Shown piece by piece: positions 20,233 through 35,200 of a stretch of DNA of 64,000 nucleotides. Position 1 is the first letter of the stretch, and each line of letters starts with the position of its first letter. The position numbers were made by a program, and so were the translations under genes. Origin of the DNA: Crossaster papposus. Taxonomy: Eukaryota; Echinodermata; Asteroidea; Velatida; Solasteridae. Under the pieces are notes generated by a model that worked only from the letters and a program-made list of their open reading frames with translations, was not told the DNA's origin and did no database searches. The stretch is taken from positions 2,046,001 through 2,110,000 of the forward strand of contig JBAIAA010000261.1 of the NCBI GenBank assembly GCA_037893245.1, read 5' to 3'.

Positions 20233-23200
20233 CTGTTTGTGCAAAACAAAAAACAAAACAACAACAAAAAAGAAAAAGATAAATTAAAAAAAAAGAATAT
20301 AAAAAATAACTTTGAATATTGGATTTATCCTCCAAGTTTAATGTAGAGACAAAATCTTTACCCAACATTCATGTTGGATCTCCTTCATGTAAAATGCCAT
20401 GGTCCAATCACTGATCTCTGTACACTGGAAAGGCAGCACAACAGTGATTGCCTATGCGTGAATTGAAGCCACAGCGTGGCCATCTTGCTTTAATAAATAC
20501 CTAGGAGAGTTGATGGCTTCTGATTGGTCGAGACTCAATCACGTGGAGGGCATTATTTTGTAGTAATTGCCCGGCATTCAAGAAGAAGCGAATAAATGTC
20601 CCCTGAACCAGCATTAATCAAGCAACAAGCCAATGATTGGCCGAATGCAACAGTCCTTTGGTAACTTGTAACAAGAACGCGTCAAATCTTGATACTGCGC
20701 GCTATACATGTACGCGTATAACGTCTGTATCTATACGCGCGGCATTTTTTTAAATGCGTGTGTCGTCTGTTAACACTAGCGCGTTGCTATGAACGGTTGG
20801 CATCAGTAGTCTGCTAGTCTGGTCCTAAAGTATGGGTGGTAATAATAACAACACATATTGGAAAGACAGGGGACCATGCATAAGCTAAAATATGGCCCCT
20901 GAACATGAAAACTAAACACTGGAAATATCGCCAAAAGAAAAGTCACAAAATTTGGAGCATTTTCACCATTTATCTTGTTAAAAAGGTATTTATTAAAGGG
21001 AATAACAGTGCGAGGACTCGGTCATTACTGCGTGATAATGACCAGGTTGAGGGATGGCTGCTGGTAATGGACCGAGACGAAGGTGAGGTCCATCACCAGC
21101 ATTCATCGCCAAACTCAGTCATTATCACGCAGTCATGACCGGGTCCTCGCACTGTTATTCCCTAAATATTAAACAATGGCCGTTTTTCAAGCCTCTTGGC
21201 TTTGGCTTCATCTCTATTCACTATTCTGCATTCGTGCATGTAGATTGGCAAAGAGTTGAAATCTGAGACAGAGCTGAAGCTGGGAGCTTGGAAAATGGCC
21301 ATTGTGTTTAAAATATCGCAAGATGGCCTTGTGGTGGCTTCAATCGCAGCTAGTGCAGTGTATAGAAATCAGTGGGTCCAGTCGTTAGGCCAGACAAAAA
21401 ATACCTTTGGTTCGGGTAACGTGGCTAGAAAAAGAATTGGGTCGGTCGGTCGGCATGAAATTTTTTTGGGGGAGGTGTAAATACATGTTTTATCGTAAGA
21501 AGTTTGGTTCGACCATGGTTCATCAAGTTGGCCTCTTGTGGTGATATCAATAGGAGAAATTGTTTTTTCAAAAGAATTTTTTATTTGTTTGTTGTTGAAA
21601 ATGTTCATAAGTTCTTAGATGTCTAGAGCAAAAATAGTCATTGCAGTAATTTTAGCTAACGTTACACACGGCCATGTACGATGTTGACGCGGCACAATAC
21701 TGCACGTACTACATGTACATGCACTTTACCGGTACCTGTGCATGAAGTCAACAAAAAATTGAGAGAATTTAAATAGTATCTCGTATGGTACACGGTATAC
21801 TCTACTCCTCTCCCACGATCTCACAATAAACAAATTCTCCATTGCATGTATTGTCAACATACCAGGCATATCTGACCACATCCTAAGTAATACTTGGCTA
21901 TGCCTAGAAATAACACATGGCTATAGAAGCTTCTGTAGCCACTTTCCATTGACTTGTATGTTATTCCCAGAAGTAGTCAAGTATTCGGGTCGCAACCGTA
22001 CTTGTTGCCCGAGTAGGCATTTGTCCCAATTCTGCACAGCATGCACGTGTATAATTTATGCCTTGGTCGAAACCGTCGGATCAGACAAACATACGTACAC
22101 GCTACTGATGTAGACCACAATGGGTTTTTTCTGAAAAGAAAAATCACTGGCTGATACGGTAAATGCCTATAACCCTATTAGTTGTTGAAAAATGGAAATG
22201 CAGTTTCAACCTTAAATCACCGTGGAATTTCACAGTGTTTGAAGATTAAAATTGCATTTTCATTGTTCAACAACTCAAAGTTTAAATTTGTTTAGTGGTC
22301 GGCGATTTTGACCAGTTATGATCGAAAGTCGGTATTGTAATTGTTTGTGTTCTTCCAAAAACCAATACAATTTGGTGGGGTCGCATTTTATCGCTTTTAA
22401 AAATAGGGTGGGTCGGGTGACCTAAACAAATGGTATTTTCTTGTTTGACCATGAGGTGTTCGACTCATGTGTGATGATGCATGGGTTCGAACCCTTCCAG
22501 GAACATCGTGTTTGTGCCCTCGGGCAGGCCTTTTAACTACAATTGCCTCTCTTCACCCAGGAGTATAAATGGGTACCTGCGAGGGTCGAGGTCGATTTGA
22601 GCGCTGATATCGGCTGCCATGTGGACCAGTAACTGAGGCACAGGGTAACAATTATATAGCGCAGTAAGCATCGTTACTTTACTCCCTAGGACGTGTGGAC
22701 ATTTGTACTGATATTGTGGGATTAAGCACAGATACTTCAGGGTTAATACATGTATGTTACGCGATCAAGCATAAGGGTATAGAATACGTGGTGGCCAGGG
22801 GGTGACAATTTTTGTAAAAAATTAACAGGAAATCTATTCATCTATCATAGAGTGAAGAACAAAATAAAGTGATATGCATGCAGAGAAGCTGAAATAGCCT
22901 CACAACAGTTTCTAGACATAATTGGGATACCGTGTTAATTGTAGAATAATACCAACTTTATAGTAGAATGACCCATATATCAGATGTTAATCGTGCAACT
23001 CCCAATGCGTCAAAAGGGATGACACTTGCTATATTCCTCCCCAAATTTATCATTCCATGGCTTACCTTTTCTCCATAGACACAAACACCATGCTTCATGT
23101 ACTGTATGCATAGCACCACCTTTCTCCCTTGACCGACATAGTGGGCAACCTGAACGATCAAACAATATACCAGCACCTAAACAATATACCAATTGTGCAT

Positions 23201-26200
23201 TGTTATCGTTTGAAGCAGCAAAAGTGCTCAAAACAGTGCTTGTGACAAACAACTTGCTGCATATTCCGAGAAAACAATATTCTGAGATTTTGATTTTAAT
23301 TCATAACTTGTCGAGTCACAATTTGAATTGCTACCACAGTCTGCATTTAAGCCAAAACATGGCAGCCAAATTGGCTCCAAATGACGTCAGTTGACTCCGA
23401 TTGGCTGGCACACAGGGTCGCATACAATTAACATGTAGACCTACATATCTGATACTTGGACTACCTATGCCTAGTTCCGTCTTATTTTTCCAGAACCCTC
23501 ATATATGCAAAACTTCATGTGGTTCATTTATAGTGGGAACATTTTTAGCGATCATCCTATGGTCTACAATGTTGAATGAGGTCTACCCTCCCTCCACCCC
23601 CCCTCCCTCCACCCCCCCTCCCTCCACCCCCCCCCCCCCCCCCCCCACCCACCCTTGTTTTGGTCACTAGATCATTTTGGTCAACTACCTCAATCATGGA
23701 CGCAATGCCGCGGGACGTATCACTGATGACAAACAGAAGGTAGAGCGAAGTATCCTTAGCGATGGCCTCCAGGGCGATGTTAGACATGCTCCAGTCTGTC
23801 ACCTTGGGGTTGAAGTAGGTCAGGCTGTGCCTCCTGAAGAGAAATGGACATGAGAGATCAAACTTGGATTCCTAAGCCGAAGGTAATTATCCGCATTCAG
23901 ACTCTATAACTGGTATTAAATACCGACCAAACACCTTTTTTTTGGTTAACCAATTCGCGCCGGATGACGTATATAAACGCACAAATTTCCCCAAATTCAA
24001 AACGGATTTCGCATAAACACGCTAAGTTCAAGTTCGGAAATGTATGTCAGCAGCGAGCAAGGCCGAAAATGCGTGGGTGTGCTTCCCGCCCCTCGGCTCG
24101 GCGATGTTAAAATAATCCCGGCGCGAACTGGTTAAACAAAATCTAAACTTTTTGGTCCAAAAGCAAAGCAAGTCAAAATTAAAAACAACAATTCATGTTG
24201 TTTTAAACACAAGCTATAATTGAGTATCCAGCTCGCGAATAAGGTGTAAACAACTCCTTTTATGAAGATTAGAAGGAATGTCATGGGAAACTCCCTGCAT
24301 TCTGAATATAGGACCACGAAATACTGACTCGCTGGTAAACGTTCAACCAATAAAACAGTAAAACATGGTAAAAGGTTCACGACCAGTGGGAATGGCTAAA
24401 CTGTCTCGGGTATTTATGAATAAATCCGTGTTCCCATTTGACTTTTCTGTAGAATGACAACATTAAATTCAATAAAAACGCGCGGTAGACTAACATCCCT
24501 GTCAACGCACCACGGCCGAAAGTGGTCGCAGAAAGTTTCTGCTTAGTAAGTTATCAGGGATGCAGAAACGTCCAATGAGAACAGCCTCGCCCTGTAGAAG
24601 TACAGCGACCATGCGTAAACTATTTTGTCTCAAGTTCAAATGTGACTGTGCACAGCGCCCACAATGTGCGACATTCTGCCAGTCTTTTACAAAGAATGGC
24701 AACACACGGTAGAATTACACAAAGTAATGTAGCAGTAAGTTGCCGCGCAAGAAAAAGTCCAATGGGAACACGGTTTTAGAGAATAAATATGTGGTTGGTC
24801 AGTTTTAATAAAATATGTTTAAAACCGGGCGCGTGATAATGTCCGAGCTGAAAGCGAGGTCATTACTCGCATCCACGGGTTTTAAACATACTTAGCTAAG
24901 CACAGATTTATTCCTATTCATAAATACATTTTGTCAAAATGCCAAAACAAGTAAAGTTTAGCTAACTTTAAGTTAGTAGCCAGGTACCAACAACGATACT
25001 ATCAACGAACGCTTTGACGAAGAGACCATGAGCCCGTTTGTTTCGTGCAGATCAGTGATCCGGTTTATCGATAGCTGATCTGGATCACATTTTAATGGAT
25101 CACAAGGTGGGTTTGCAAGATTCGAAATGTTGACATCCACGACAGGCAGAATTATTTTTATTTTTTTTCACTATTCTTTTGAAATGTATTTTCCTGATTA
25201 AAAATAGTACAAATGATTTAGTTTAATAGTCCGATTGCATTTATATAAATTCGAAGCAGATGACATTTATCTTGTGTGTTCGTATTTGATGCGCAAGGGT
25301 GGTTCTGTTGTTTTATCACGCATAATCTCGCGTATGAAAGAAACAGGCTATTTGTATTCAAGTCCCTGCAAGTCCATCACAAGTCCGTCAGTCTCAAGTC
25401 AAGTAACTATTCAAATGAACTGTTAACAAAATAATTCCTTTGTCATTCTTCAACCAGTAACTTGCGACTGGCTATTTATGAAAGGACTTGTGACTGTACT
25501 CGTGGAAGGACTTGTGACTGGACTTACAGGGACTGAAATACAACTCTGTTATTTGTTAAACACATTAAAGGGTCTTGAATGAAGGGTAAATTCTTACTTG
25601 AGACAAGGGATAACTATGTCCTCTCTCCATGTTGTGTCCAGGCAGGTGCCCCCAAGGAATACGTCCATCTTGACGTGGACGACTTCTCTAGGAATGGACG
25701 GTGTCGTGAACGTACTCAACCAACCTGATCAATGTAGAATAGACCTTATGCTCGATATGCACGGCCAAAGATCGTATATTGCCACTGGCGGTGCCATACG
25801 ATCTTTGTGCACGACCTACATAAGCTGTCATATTTCATCTTGGTGGGCAGTTTGTGTAGTGCAACATGCACAAAATTATCTTCAAAATTACAGGATAGCT
25901 AGAGAACCCCTCATAGCGAGAACCCCTCACAATTGTGAGAGGTTCTTGCAAAATGAGACGGAACTGGGCAGAGGTTGAAATTAGTGTTTACAGGTTTCAG
26001 AAAAGAGGATGAAATTCTTCTTGCAATGCGGTTTCTTGCTCTTCAGTCGGACATTCCATTAACACGTTATGGCTGTTTAAAATTAAAATTTATCAAACTT
26101 GTCGCAAAAGTAAAATGTTAAGAAAGAGGCCTTTGAAGTTTCGAGTTATATGATGTTATATGTAAAAATTCAAATTGTTGTTTTTTCTTGAAAACACTTA

Positions 26201-29200
26201 TATTACACTACTTCCAAACTATTTCTTAATATCCCATCATTTATTATTTTGCAGTTTTCTCCACTAGGCCCTGTGTCCAGTTCTGTCTCATTTTGCCATA
26301 ACGCCTCACAAATAATAACACATCCGAGTCCAGTACATTTACATCTACAATGATCCCGGCGTGAACTGTTTAAGTATCAAACTAAAAGAGGGGCAGATAC
26401 TGGTGGCCTGGATTGGAGTACTTACGATAAATGGAAGACACAAGTCGAGAAAAGGCACCCTTACTGCCGGGCGGCGGTTCATAGTGTTTATACTCGGTAA
26501 CCAGGCAACAAAACTCATTGAAATCTAAGTCAGTCTTGTCCCCTGACTCGGCGCAGCTGGCTACGATTTGGTCGTACGCTGGGAAGGCAAGATCTTTACC
26601 GGTAACAGCCCGGATAGCAAGAAATGCCTAAAATCAATAAAATTAAATTAAAGGGAAAAACAGAATTTGTATAAAATTAAACATGTTGGTGATACATATT
26701 ATTTCAATTGAGCATTAAAAGGTAGCATAATACACCATTTGCTTCTGCTGTAATTTTCGAAAATGGATGGGTTAGGAGATTCATATTTTATACTGCGACC
26801 AAGGAATAAATACTGTTCTTGTAGTCTGGTTTCCTGACTTCCTTCAGACGAAATAGCATTTTATAGACGTCTGGGATTATTAGGTTTGGAAACCAGATTA
26901 GTTGGTTTGCACCTATTCCAAGATGTTTTTGTATTGCAAATAAAATGTAGACTAACAAATTATTAAAAACTGGGTGCAGTGTTTGAAAATAGTCAGATTT
27001 TTCTAACGATGGCTGGCCGGCATTAATTGAAAATTGATACCAAATTCCACTTTTCTTAAAAACCACAGCACACTAGGGGCTGTGATTTAACAGGATGCTT
27101 GAGACTGTTATTCACTTAAAGTCGAGTAAGGTTTTTCATAATAATTCAATAGTTTTGTTCGATGTTTGCAAATGGTGTGTATATATACATGTACATGTAC
27201 TACCTTTAAACAGCAATAAATATTCATTCATTTAATTTGGTTTATTATAAAAAAACATTGTGAGTCGCAGCCAAGGGCTTAATTGAGCACGATTTACAAA
27301 AAAACAAAAACTCAACAATTTCAGTAAATACTATAAAATTACAATGGATATAATATAAATATTAAAATGCATATTAACCAGTTCGCGCCATGATTATTTT
27401 AACATCACCGAGCCGAGGGGCGAAACTCGATCCGAAGCTACATTGTGGTTAGATGTAGCTTATGATGTAGCTTATGGGTCAAGGATAATTTTATAACATT
27501 TTTTCAGATTGATCTGGATTTAGATCAGAAATCTGGATCACTTTGAATTATTTTTTTAACTTTTGCGGTTGGGGCTGAGGTCTGTGCTTTACCGAGTGTC
27601 CTTATTCTCTTTTTTTTTAGTGATCCCTGTTCACTATTTTTCAGATTTGCATGATCTCTGGCCACATGGCATTTATGGGTTTATGGCTTCTAAGTAACGG
27701 CCCCTGAACACAGATTTGGGGGAACTGCCAGCATATATATGCCTGGATACATTAGCTCAGTTGGTAGAGCACCGGAACAGTAATCTGCAGGTCGCAGGTT
27801 CGAGCCCCACAGCAGTCAATATCCTAATAAATATATTAAGAACTTACATTAGACAGTGATATTCTACTGCGACCATCTCGATCAAACTCATCAAAGACTT
27901 CTCTAATTTGCCTGAAAATGGAATGCATACAAATAGAATCAAGTGAACCTCGTATCGCGAGTGTCATCTTTTCCTGCAGTCCATCCCCGTCTTTTTTTTC
28001 TTCTAAAATTTTTTAATTTCTGCATTTGTTAACGACGACCTCAAATGACCCCTGCATGACCTATGACCTTATTTGGTAAAAGCTGTGATAAACCCCCGCC
28101 CAAGGATCACTCCATCCAAGTTACATTAAACTCTTTCTCTATAAGACTTCTTTATGGCCAGTAAGTGGTACATGCCAAATCACTTAACCAGTTCGCGCCG
28201 GATGACGTATATAAACGCAAAAATTTTCCCAGATTCAAAACGGATGACGCATAAACACGCCAAGTTCAAGTTCGAAAATGTATGTCAGCAGCGGGCAAGG
28301 CCGGAAATGCATGGGTGTGCTTCCCGGCACTATCAGCCTGAACACGCTTCAGATTGAGTTTCGTTAAAAATAATCCCGCCCGTGGGCTCGGCGATGTTAA
28401 AATAATCCCGGCGCGAACTGGTTAAGCTGGAGTGCATCAAACGATTCTTTCCATGTCAAGTGAATTGCACTTCTGTACAAGTAGTTGGTGAATGGTCGTA
28501 TATACAGGGTGTCTCTAAAAAAAAGTATACCCATTTTCAAATTCATATTATTTCAAAACTACTGAATGTTTCTGAAAAATACAAATGTCTGTTGAAAGGG
28601 TACAATACCCTCTGTCCAAGGGTATAAGGATGTCATTGCCATGAATGACTGAACAAACAAGACAGTTATGAAAGGTACTGATATCGGCACTGTGGCAAGT
28701 TGGGATGATAAGGCGGGCAGAGAGAGACATGAGACAAAGATGCCAGCTATGCATTAACAGGAATAGTGGCCATGTGGGGGGTACATCACCTTAAATTTGT
28801 CAGGTAAGTGTACCACAAAATAAAAGGGATCAGAAAAAATGATTCATCGACCCAGTCATTGCTTTTTCAATGTGTTTGAACTTAAAATAATTTGTCCATA
28901 CAAACACCTGCCTGAGCTTTGTCACACAAGTAAAAAAAACTTGTACCTTGTATAAATGTCTTGTTTGTTCAGTCATTCATGGCAATGACATAATGAACAT
29001 TATACCATTGGACAGAGGGCATTCTATCCTTTCAACAGAAATTTGTATTTTTCAGAAACATTCAGTAGTTTTGCAATAATATGAATCATAAAATGGGTAT
29101 ACTTTTTTTAGAGACACCCTGTATATTGTTTGTGTCAGTGTATGATATACCGTAATTTCCTGCGGTAAATCACCCAAAAAAATGTCAAACGTCAACAGAT

Positions 29201-32200
29201 AAAGCGCACTGCCGAATAAGGCGCATGATTGAACGCACCCAGAAGAACACCAGGCGCCACCCGGTGTAGGTACATCGCCACAAAGGGGTCATTTTGTTGC
29301 CTTAGAAGGATCCCACTATTCCAAGCAAGAATTTGCTGAGTACTTGAGTTTATCTGGCACGCAAACAATGTATGAAAACTTCAAACCAGTAGTCACAATA
29401 TCGCACGAGGTTTGCCGATACATATCATGTATCACTGCAGTATAAACTGCATGCACATGTACATCACATGCAGCGATCGCGTGCATGGTATCCCTAATTG
29501 CGACACCACCTAGTCTTTTTTCCAGTCGTTGTGAATGCTCCGTGCTGTGTAGTTCGGATGGTGAATTGCATGAAGCCGGAACGTAGACAAAAAACGTTTA
29601 GAAAAAGGCCACATAGTACGGGCCAGCTTTTTATCGCTGTTGTACGCGTCATGCAGCGCACGCTGTAGTCTTGTTTGCAAGACGATCTTAATCGCGGTAT
29701 ATGCAGCGCGCGTAGGCCGCCGATGCGGTAATTCGCGCGTGGTCTATGGCGTACGTTAGAGGGCGCCCCGCATCGCGAAAAACGTCTTGCAAACAAGACT
29801 ACGCACGCTGCCGAGTGCTAAATCACATACATGTACGGTCGTAGGGGGATCAACACATCGCGGCATTGTTAATGAAAACACGGTCACAATGTCCGGAGAG
29901 TTGGGCTAATTGGTTGACTGCATTATTGAGTAAGATTGCGGCGTTCAAAGAATTCTTCACACAAAGACCATCACTTTGAACTCAAGCGACATCATATACG
30001 GCGCACTAAAAGATAAGGCGCGGCAATGTTTTTGTGGTCTAGAAAGTCAGATAAGCCGCGTCTTTACCGCAGGAAATTACGGTACACAGTAGACTCGGCA
30101 TGACCTATTGGACCTGCAGTTTGGTATGGCATTCCTTGGAGTGATTTGCGGAGCCATGTTTAAAATATAGGTGTTTGTTCAAAGGCGACTTTTAAAGTGC
30201 ATTGGAGTGTAACAAGAGAAAGGGTTAAAATTATGTTTAAATTATGTAGACAAAGAAACATTTGAACAATTACCCCTACTGACCCATACATGTACATGAC
30301 CTTTGACCTCAATAATCCAATGAAGAAGTGTGTCTTCCCACCAAAGGTTCACTGCATCCAAGTTTAACGAAAAGCTATGAAAGCATGTAGAAGTTAACCC
30401 AAAATGTTTACATATACATGTACATGTACGTTTGTTTATGGTGTAAATCGAGGAGTTTCCTTTGTTCCTCTCGAAAATTTCCTTTGTTTGTACTTTTTCC
30501 GACGGCTCTCATTGGTTTTGTACACAAATCTCAATCGAGGTCGTCTTCGATTCTAATCCTAACCCCAATTCACCTTCGTGTCGCCAGGTATGTGTCCTCC
30601 ATTTACACCATAAACAAACGCATGTACACGTGTATGTACATACAGGCATACCATCATACAGGGCTACATTACGGTCATAACGGTATGTGGGGCGCTGTGG
30701 TCCGGTGGTTACTGTGTTTGACTTCTGTACGATGTTGGGTTGAACCCTGGAAGGTAACATGGTGCTTGTGTTTTTGGGGAAGACAATTTGCTATAATTGC
30801 CCTTCTCCACCCAGAAATATGAATTGGTACCCTGTGAATGAAATGGGCGACATGCGCTGATCTCGAGCTGCAGCAGATCTTGTTCCCGATGAACAGCCAT
30901 AATAATTGTAAAGCACTTTTACACACTACAAAGTAGAAGTATAAAGTGCTACACAAGCACCAGGATTATTATTATATAGAATTTGGAAATGGTACAAGTG
31001 TCCCAAAAATTTGTTTACGAGACACAACAAAATCATATAGTTCTTGGACTGTCTTAGGCGCTACAGGTAACAATAGGCAGGGGTGTGGGGTTGGCGCTAC
31101 AGTGACAAAAGGGAATACTTGAACTATTGGTATGACACTTGTAAAGTTGCATTTACATGCAAGTGTACAACTGACCTCAGTTTGTCTCCAACTTTGAGGG
31201 TGGGATGTTTCACGGGCTGCGCTCCGTCTTCAAGTGTAAGTTGACTCATGTGCAGTCCCTGGTGCAGGACCCTGGCCGCACAGTGTAAGGCAATTTTGAC
31301 ATCTTCAAAGATGGGACACCACTGTCTCTCCACCATGTCGCACAGAAAGGCATGGCTGTGTTTGAGATCCTTCAACTCGCTGTTCAAGGTATAACGCACA
31401 ACATCACAAGATTTATCACAAGAAGGCTAAACCGACCCAAACCGACAATTGCAAGCAAAAATTCAAAACTGTCCTCACCCAACTGTAATGACAGAAAAAC
31501 CGACCCAACCTGGCTCGAAGTCGGTTTTTGGTCGAGTCAGGTTTGGGTCTGTTTGCAAACATTACCCAGTAACTGTAACAAATCCTTGCATTCGCGCTAG
31601 CCCGACACTCACAACGGTGCGCCCTCTATCGATTAAATAAGACCAGTCATGTGGCCACCCATAGTCCGAGCGTCAGTGCATGCATGCATTAAGGGCCTGT
31701 TACACACTACCGATGTACCTCGCCAAGACTAAACCGGAGCACAAAATTAACAACGGTGAAAAAAATCGGCGAAGCTCCGGCGAGAAAGCACTTAAAATAA
31801 AAATTGGCCGTAGCAATACTGACGTAGTACCGGCTCTACCGACATTAACGAGGCCATACTGGAGTACTGCCGTTGTACTGCCGTTGTAGCACCTTTGCTC
31901 GCTCCGGCAGTGCATCGATATACATTTGTTGACGTTCTGACAATGTGCCAACGTTCTTAGCGATGTGATACCGTTGCGCTGCCGTACTAGTACCGATCCA
32001 CCAAAATCGCCAAATTCTTGCTCTGGTATAGCTCCAGCGAGCAAAATCAGCTAGGTGTGACAGGCCATTTTATATAAACAGCGTGGCACATAATAAAAAT
32101 GTTAGTACACACTGCAAGACATTTCAGTGTTTTTTGTCAATTTATACAACACACAATTGTATCTAAAACAATATAAAATGTAGGGGTGTGCATTTATGGG

Positions 32201-35200
32201 AAGTTTGGGAACTGGGAACCCAATTGCAAAAAACATAGATACACATGTACCCGTTAAAGAAACCCATGTACCCGTTAAAGAAACCCAACCCCAAAATTTA
32301 TATTTCAGCTTGTTCATGAAAGTCTGCACTATAATACCGCCACATCAATTAATTAATACAGCAAGATAGAAGTGTAAACTGCAAATTCGCGAGCATCATC
32401 AATTTGAAATATATGTTGTTTTCCTATGTAGCCAGGTTTCATTTTGAAAATTCCCAATAAATGACATTAAAAACATTTCTCTTTCATTGTCTGAAAAGTT
32501 ACTATTATTGTTTGTAAAGTTGGCTAGATCCATAATCTGGAATCGGTTCCTGATTATATCGATCAGGTACTCGAGTACCCGGTTCCAATGCACAGCCCTA
32601 ATAAAAATTTGATTAAAATGATGATCAGTAAAAAAAAAAGAAGTGCGCCAAATAACGTTTATAGCTTGGCTTAACGGCGAGTTATGATTGAGCCATTTAT
32701 ACACAACTATACACAAATAGTTGTGTTTTGCCATAACAATCGAGGATCACCTATTGTGTTTCCCTTTGTTTTTGTACTGTAACCTAACCCAATTGCCTTA
32801 TCGTACACTTTAACAACAGAGAAAACAATTCAACAAAAGACGAGCGCCCGAGGACTGAACAGATCTATTGTTCGCCTATTGTGCTTCTGTCTTCGGGGTT
32901 ATGACGTAGATACTAAAACTGTGAAAAAAATTAAACACTGCATATCTCAAATTGTTCACCCATTTCCTTGCGATTCAACTTAACGAGAGTTTACTAGATA
33001 TGTTTTGGGTCAGTTTAGCCTGGTCAACTTAACCTGATGCACAGCCTTAGACAAGACAAAAAGAGCCATTAGACAAAAACATCTTCATCATGTCTTACTT
33101 TTCCGAGATTCTCTCATTGTCTACTTCTGTGGGCAAGCCCTTCATGACTAGGACAACCGGTCTCCCTCCACCTAGAAATAATCAAATAATCAAGAAGAGA
33201 AAGTGATAACTTTAATGATATGCCCCCCACTCCACTTTTTGGCGGTTTTGCACAAGAACAAACAGAAAATGAGCTCCAGAGATGCATATTCTTGGAATTT
33301 TCATTAGTAGTTGGTTTGTAATCCACGAATGGTTGCATGCAAGAATTATAAAACACGATGCACACATGTGCACAGTTCCTATTATTCCTTGTGTGATGTA
33401 CATGTAGCGTACAATGCTGCTGCTAATGAGGAATCAGGCATGCCTTTGGCTGTTTTTCGAACCCCAGATTTGTCTTCGTCTCAGGCTTCATTCATACAGT
33501 TTTAATAGACTGTAGCCAGAGACGGATCCAAAGCCAGGGTTTGGGAAATGGCCTTGGTCTGTTCGTAACGGAGGCTCTGATTGGGCTCTGATTGGGCGCA
33601 TGAATCTTTGCGCATATAACCACGGATCTGGCTGAATGTCCGCAGGGGTTTGAGCCCTTTTAGTAAAAGCACGAAAAGGCGCTGCGTGGCTCAGGATGCC
33701 ATAGGACCAACATGTCTCCTGCTACTGCCCACACATTTTTGGTGTCTTTAGCTGAAACAGGTGTGCCAGCCAACATTTAAATGATTACATCTCTATGTAA
33801 CATTGTACAAAAATAGTGTTAATCAACATGGCACTTTATATTAGAATAGCTCAGATGATTCCTTAAAATCTTCAACCTCTTTCTCTGGATTTGTTAAATA
33901 TCTGTAATCTCATCTTCTTGATTCATATTCATTAGTTATAATTGATGAAGTGAATGGTATGATGTTGTCTTACTAAATGCAAATGGACCACTGTATCGAA
34001 CATCTTATGACCCCGATACTGTACACACGCCTGCATCAACGGCCAACCACGTACAGTGTATGCTTGCAAAATGGCAATAGAGCTGCAGCTTCAGTACATT
34101 AATAATTTTGATGTCAATATTATTGTTCGTTGTTGTGCACATGTAAAAGATTCTAGATCTTTGGAAAATCCCATGGACTAAAATAAAGCGTAAAAATGTG
34201 CGAGTATTGAAGAAAAAAGTGGTTTAACCCTGCGACGTGCCACCGCACTTTTTTTCGAAGTCGCTTCGCCGTAAAAAAACAATTGATTTTTCATCATTTG
34301 TTAAAAAAATATCATATTCCTAGTTCAAAGCATGCCAAAATAGCATGGCAAGTGCTGCTTGAACCCTGGTTGAACCAGTGACACAGTTGCCCCAAGAGTA
34401 AATCTCATTACTTTGTGTACATAAAGGGGCTATTCAAGTCTGGGTTTACCAGACCTACCCAAGCAAATAATCATGCTATTGTTGCCTTGCCCCATTCAAC
34501 AACACCAGCTGGGATCGAATATATTCAGACACTATGGGAAAGTACTGTGTTGACATATAAAGCCATAAAACCGAACAGCATGGGGGTTACACACAAAATA
34601 CCACCGACTTTGAAAAAAAGTACGGACACGCGTTCGTGTAAAAACAAAATGGCAGCACGTCGCAACTTGGTTAATGACAGCTAATGCATATTAAAAATAT
34701 AATTACCTGATAGATATGCGGCTTCAACGAGCGATGCTACACTACGTGTTGAGCTGTCGATGACAAACAGAAGCAGTTCAGCTCTCTCCTTAGCATCGTC
34801 TTCAATAGCTATCAGGTCATGAGTCCATTCCTCAACCTGCTGCTTGTGTCAAGAAAGAGGCCCAAATCAATTTGTTTCCAATAGATTCCTTGCATTAACC
34901 CTAACCGTCCTAAATCTGCCAAAATCTAGGCCAACAGATGAGCCCACGTTCGCGGATCTGTATCCGAGTGGCGTTAAAATGTGAAATGGGAGGAATATTA
35001 TCGCTCGGTAAAATATGAACTGTTTGATTCCGCTTGGCTTCGTCTCATGAAATGGCAAAGTCCAGATTTTACCTCGCGAAAATGTTTCTCCCATTCCACT
35101 CTAAGCTACTCAATATTTGTATACTACACTGACCGGGTTGTAGTAGGATAGGTTGTACTCTTTCAACATTGGAATAGCTATGTCTTTCCTCCATGTTGTT

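Larger units (their letters stand above)
20233..23065. other. Last intron, contains MITE and SINE
   Basis: It carries a palindromic MITE (20,997-21,163), a SINE copy (22,440-22,665) and, at 20,500-20,590, a segment (ACCTAGGAGAGTTGATGGC) whose inverse recurs near 46,330-46,370. No coding sequence. Confidence 0.5.

Noticed and set aside
25598..25978. 126-codon plus-strand frame
   Set aside because: Its first part is the antisense of a transferase exon with clear family motifs on the minus strand.
27745..27817. Functional tRNA gene
   Set aside because: A and B boxes fit, but the acceptor stem does not pair and the anticodon stem is mismatched; kept only as a tRNA-like repeat.
30418..30822. Open frame of 134 codons and overlapping frames
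   Set aside because: They run across a 192-bp MITE and a SINE head; the same frames recur in the inverted MITE copy at 43.2-43.5 kb.
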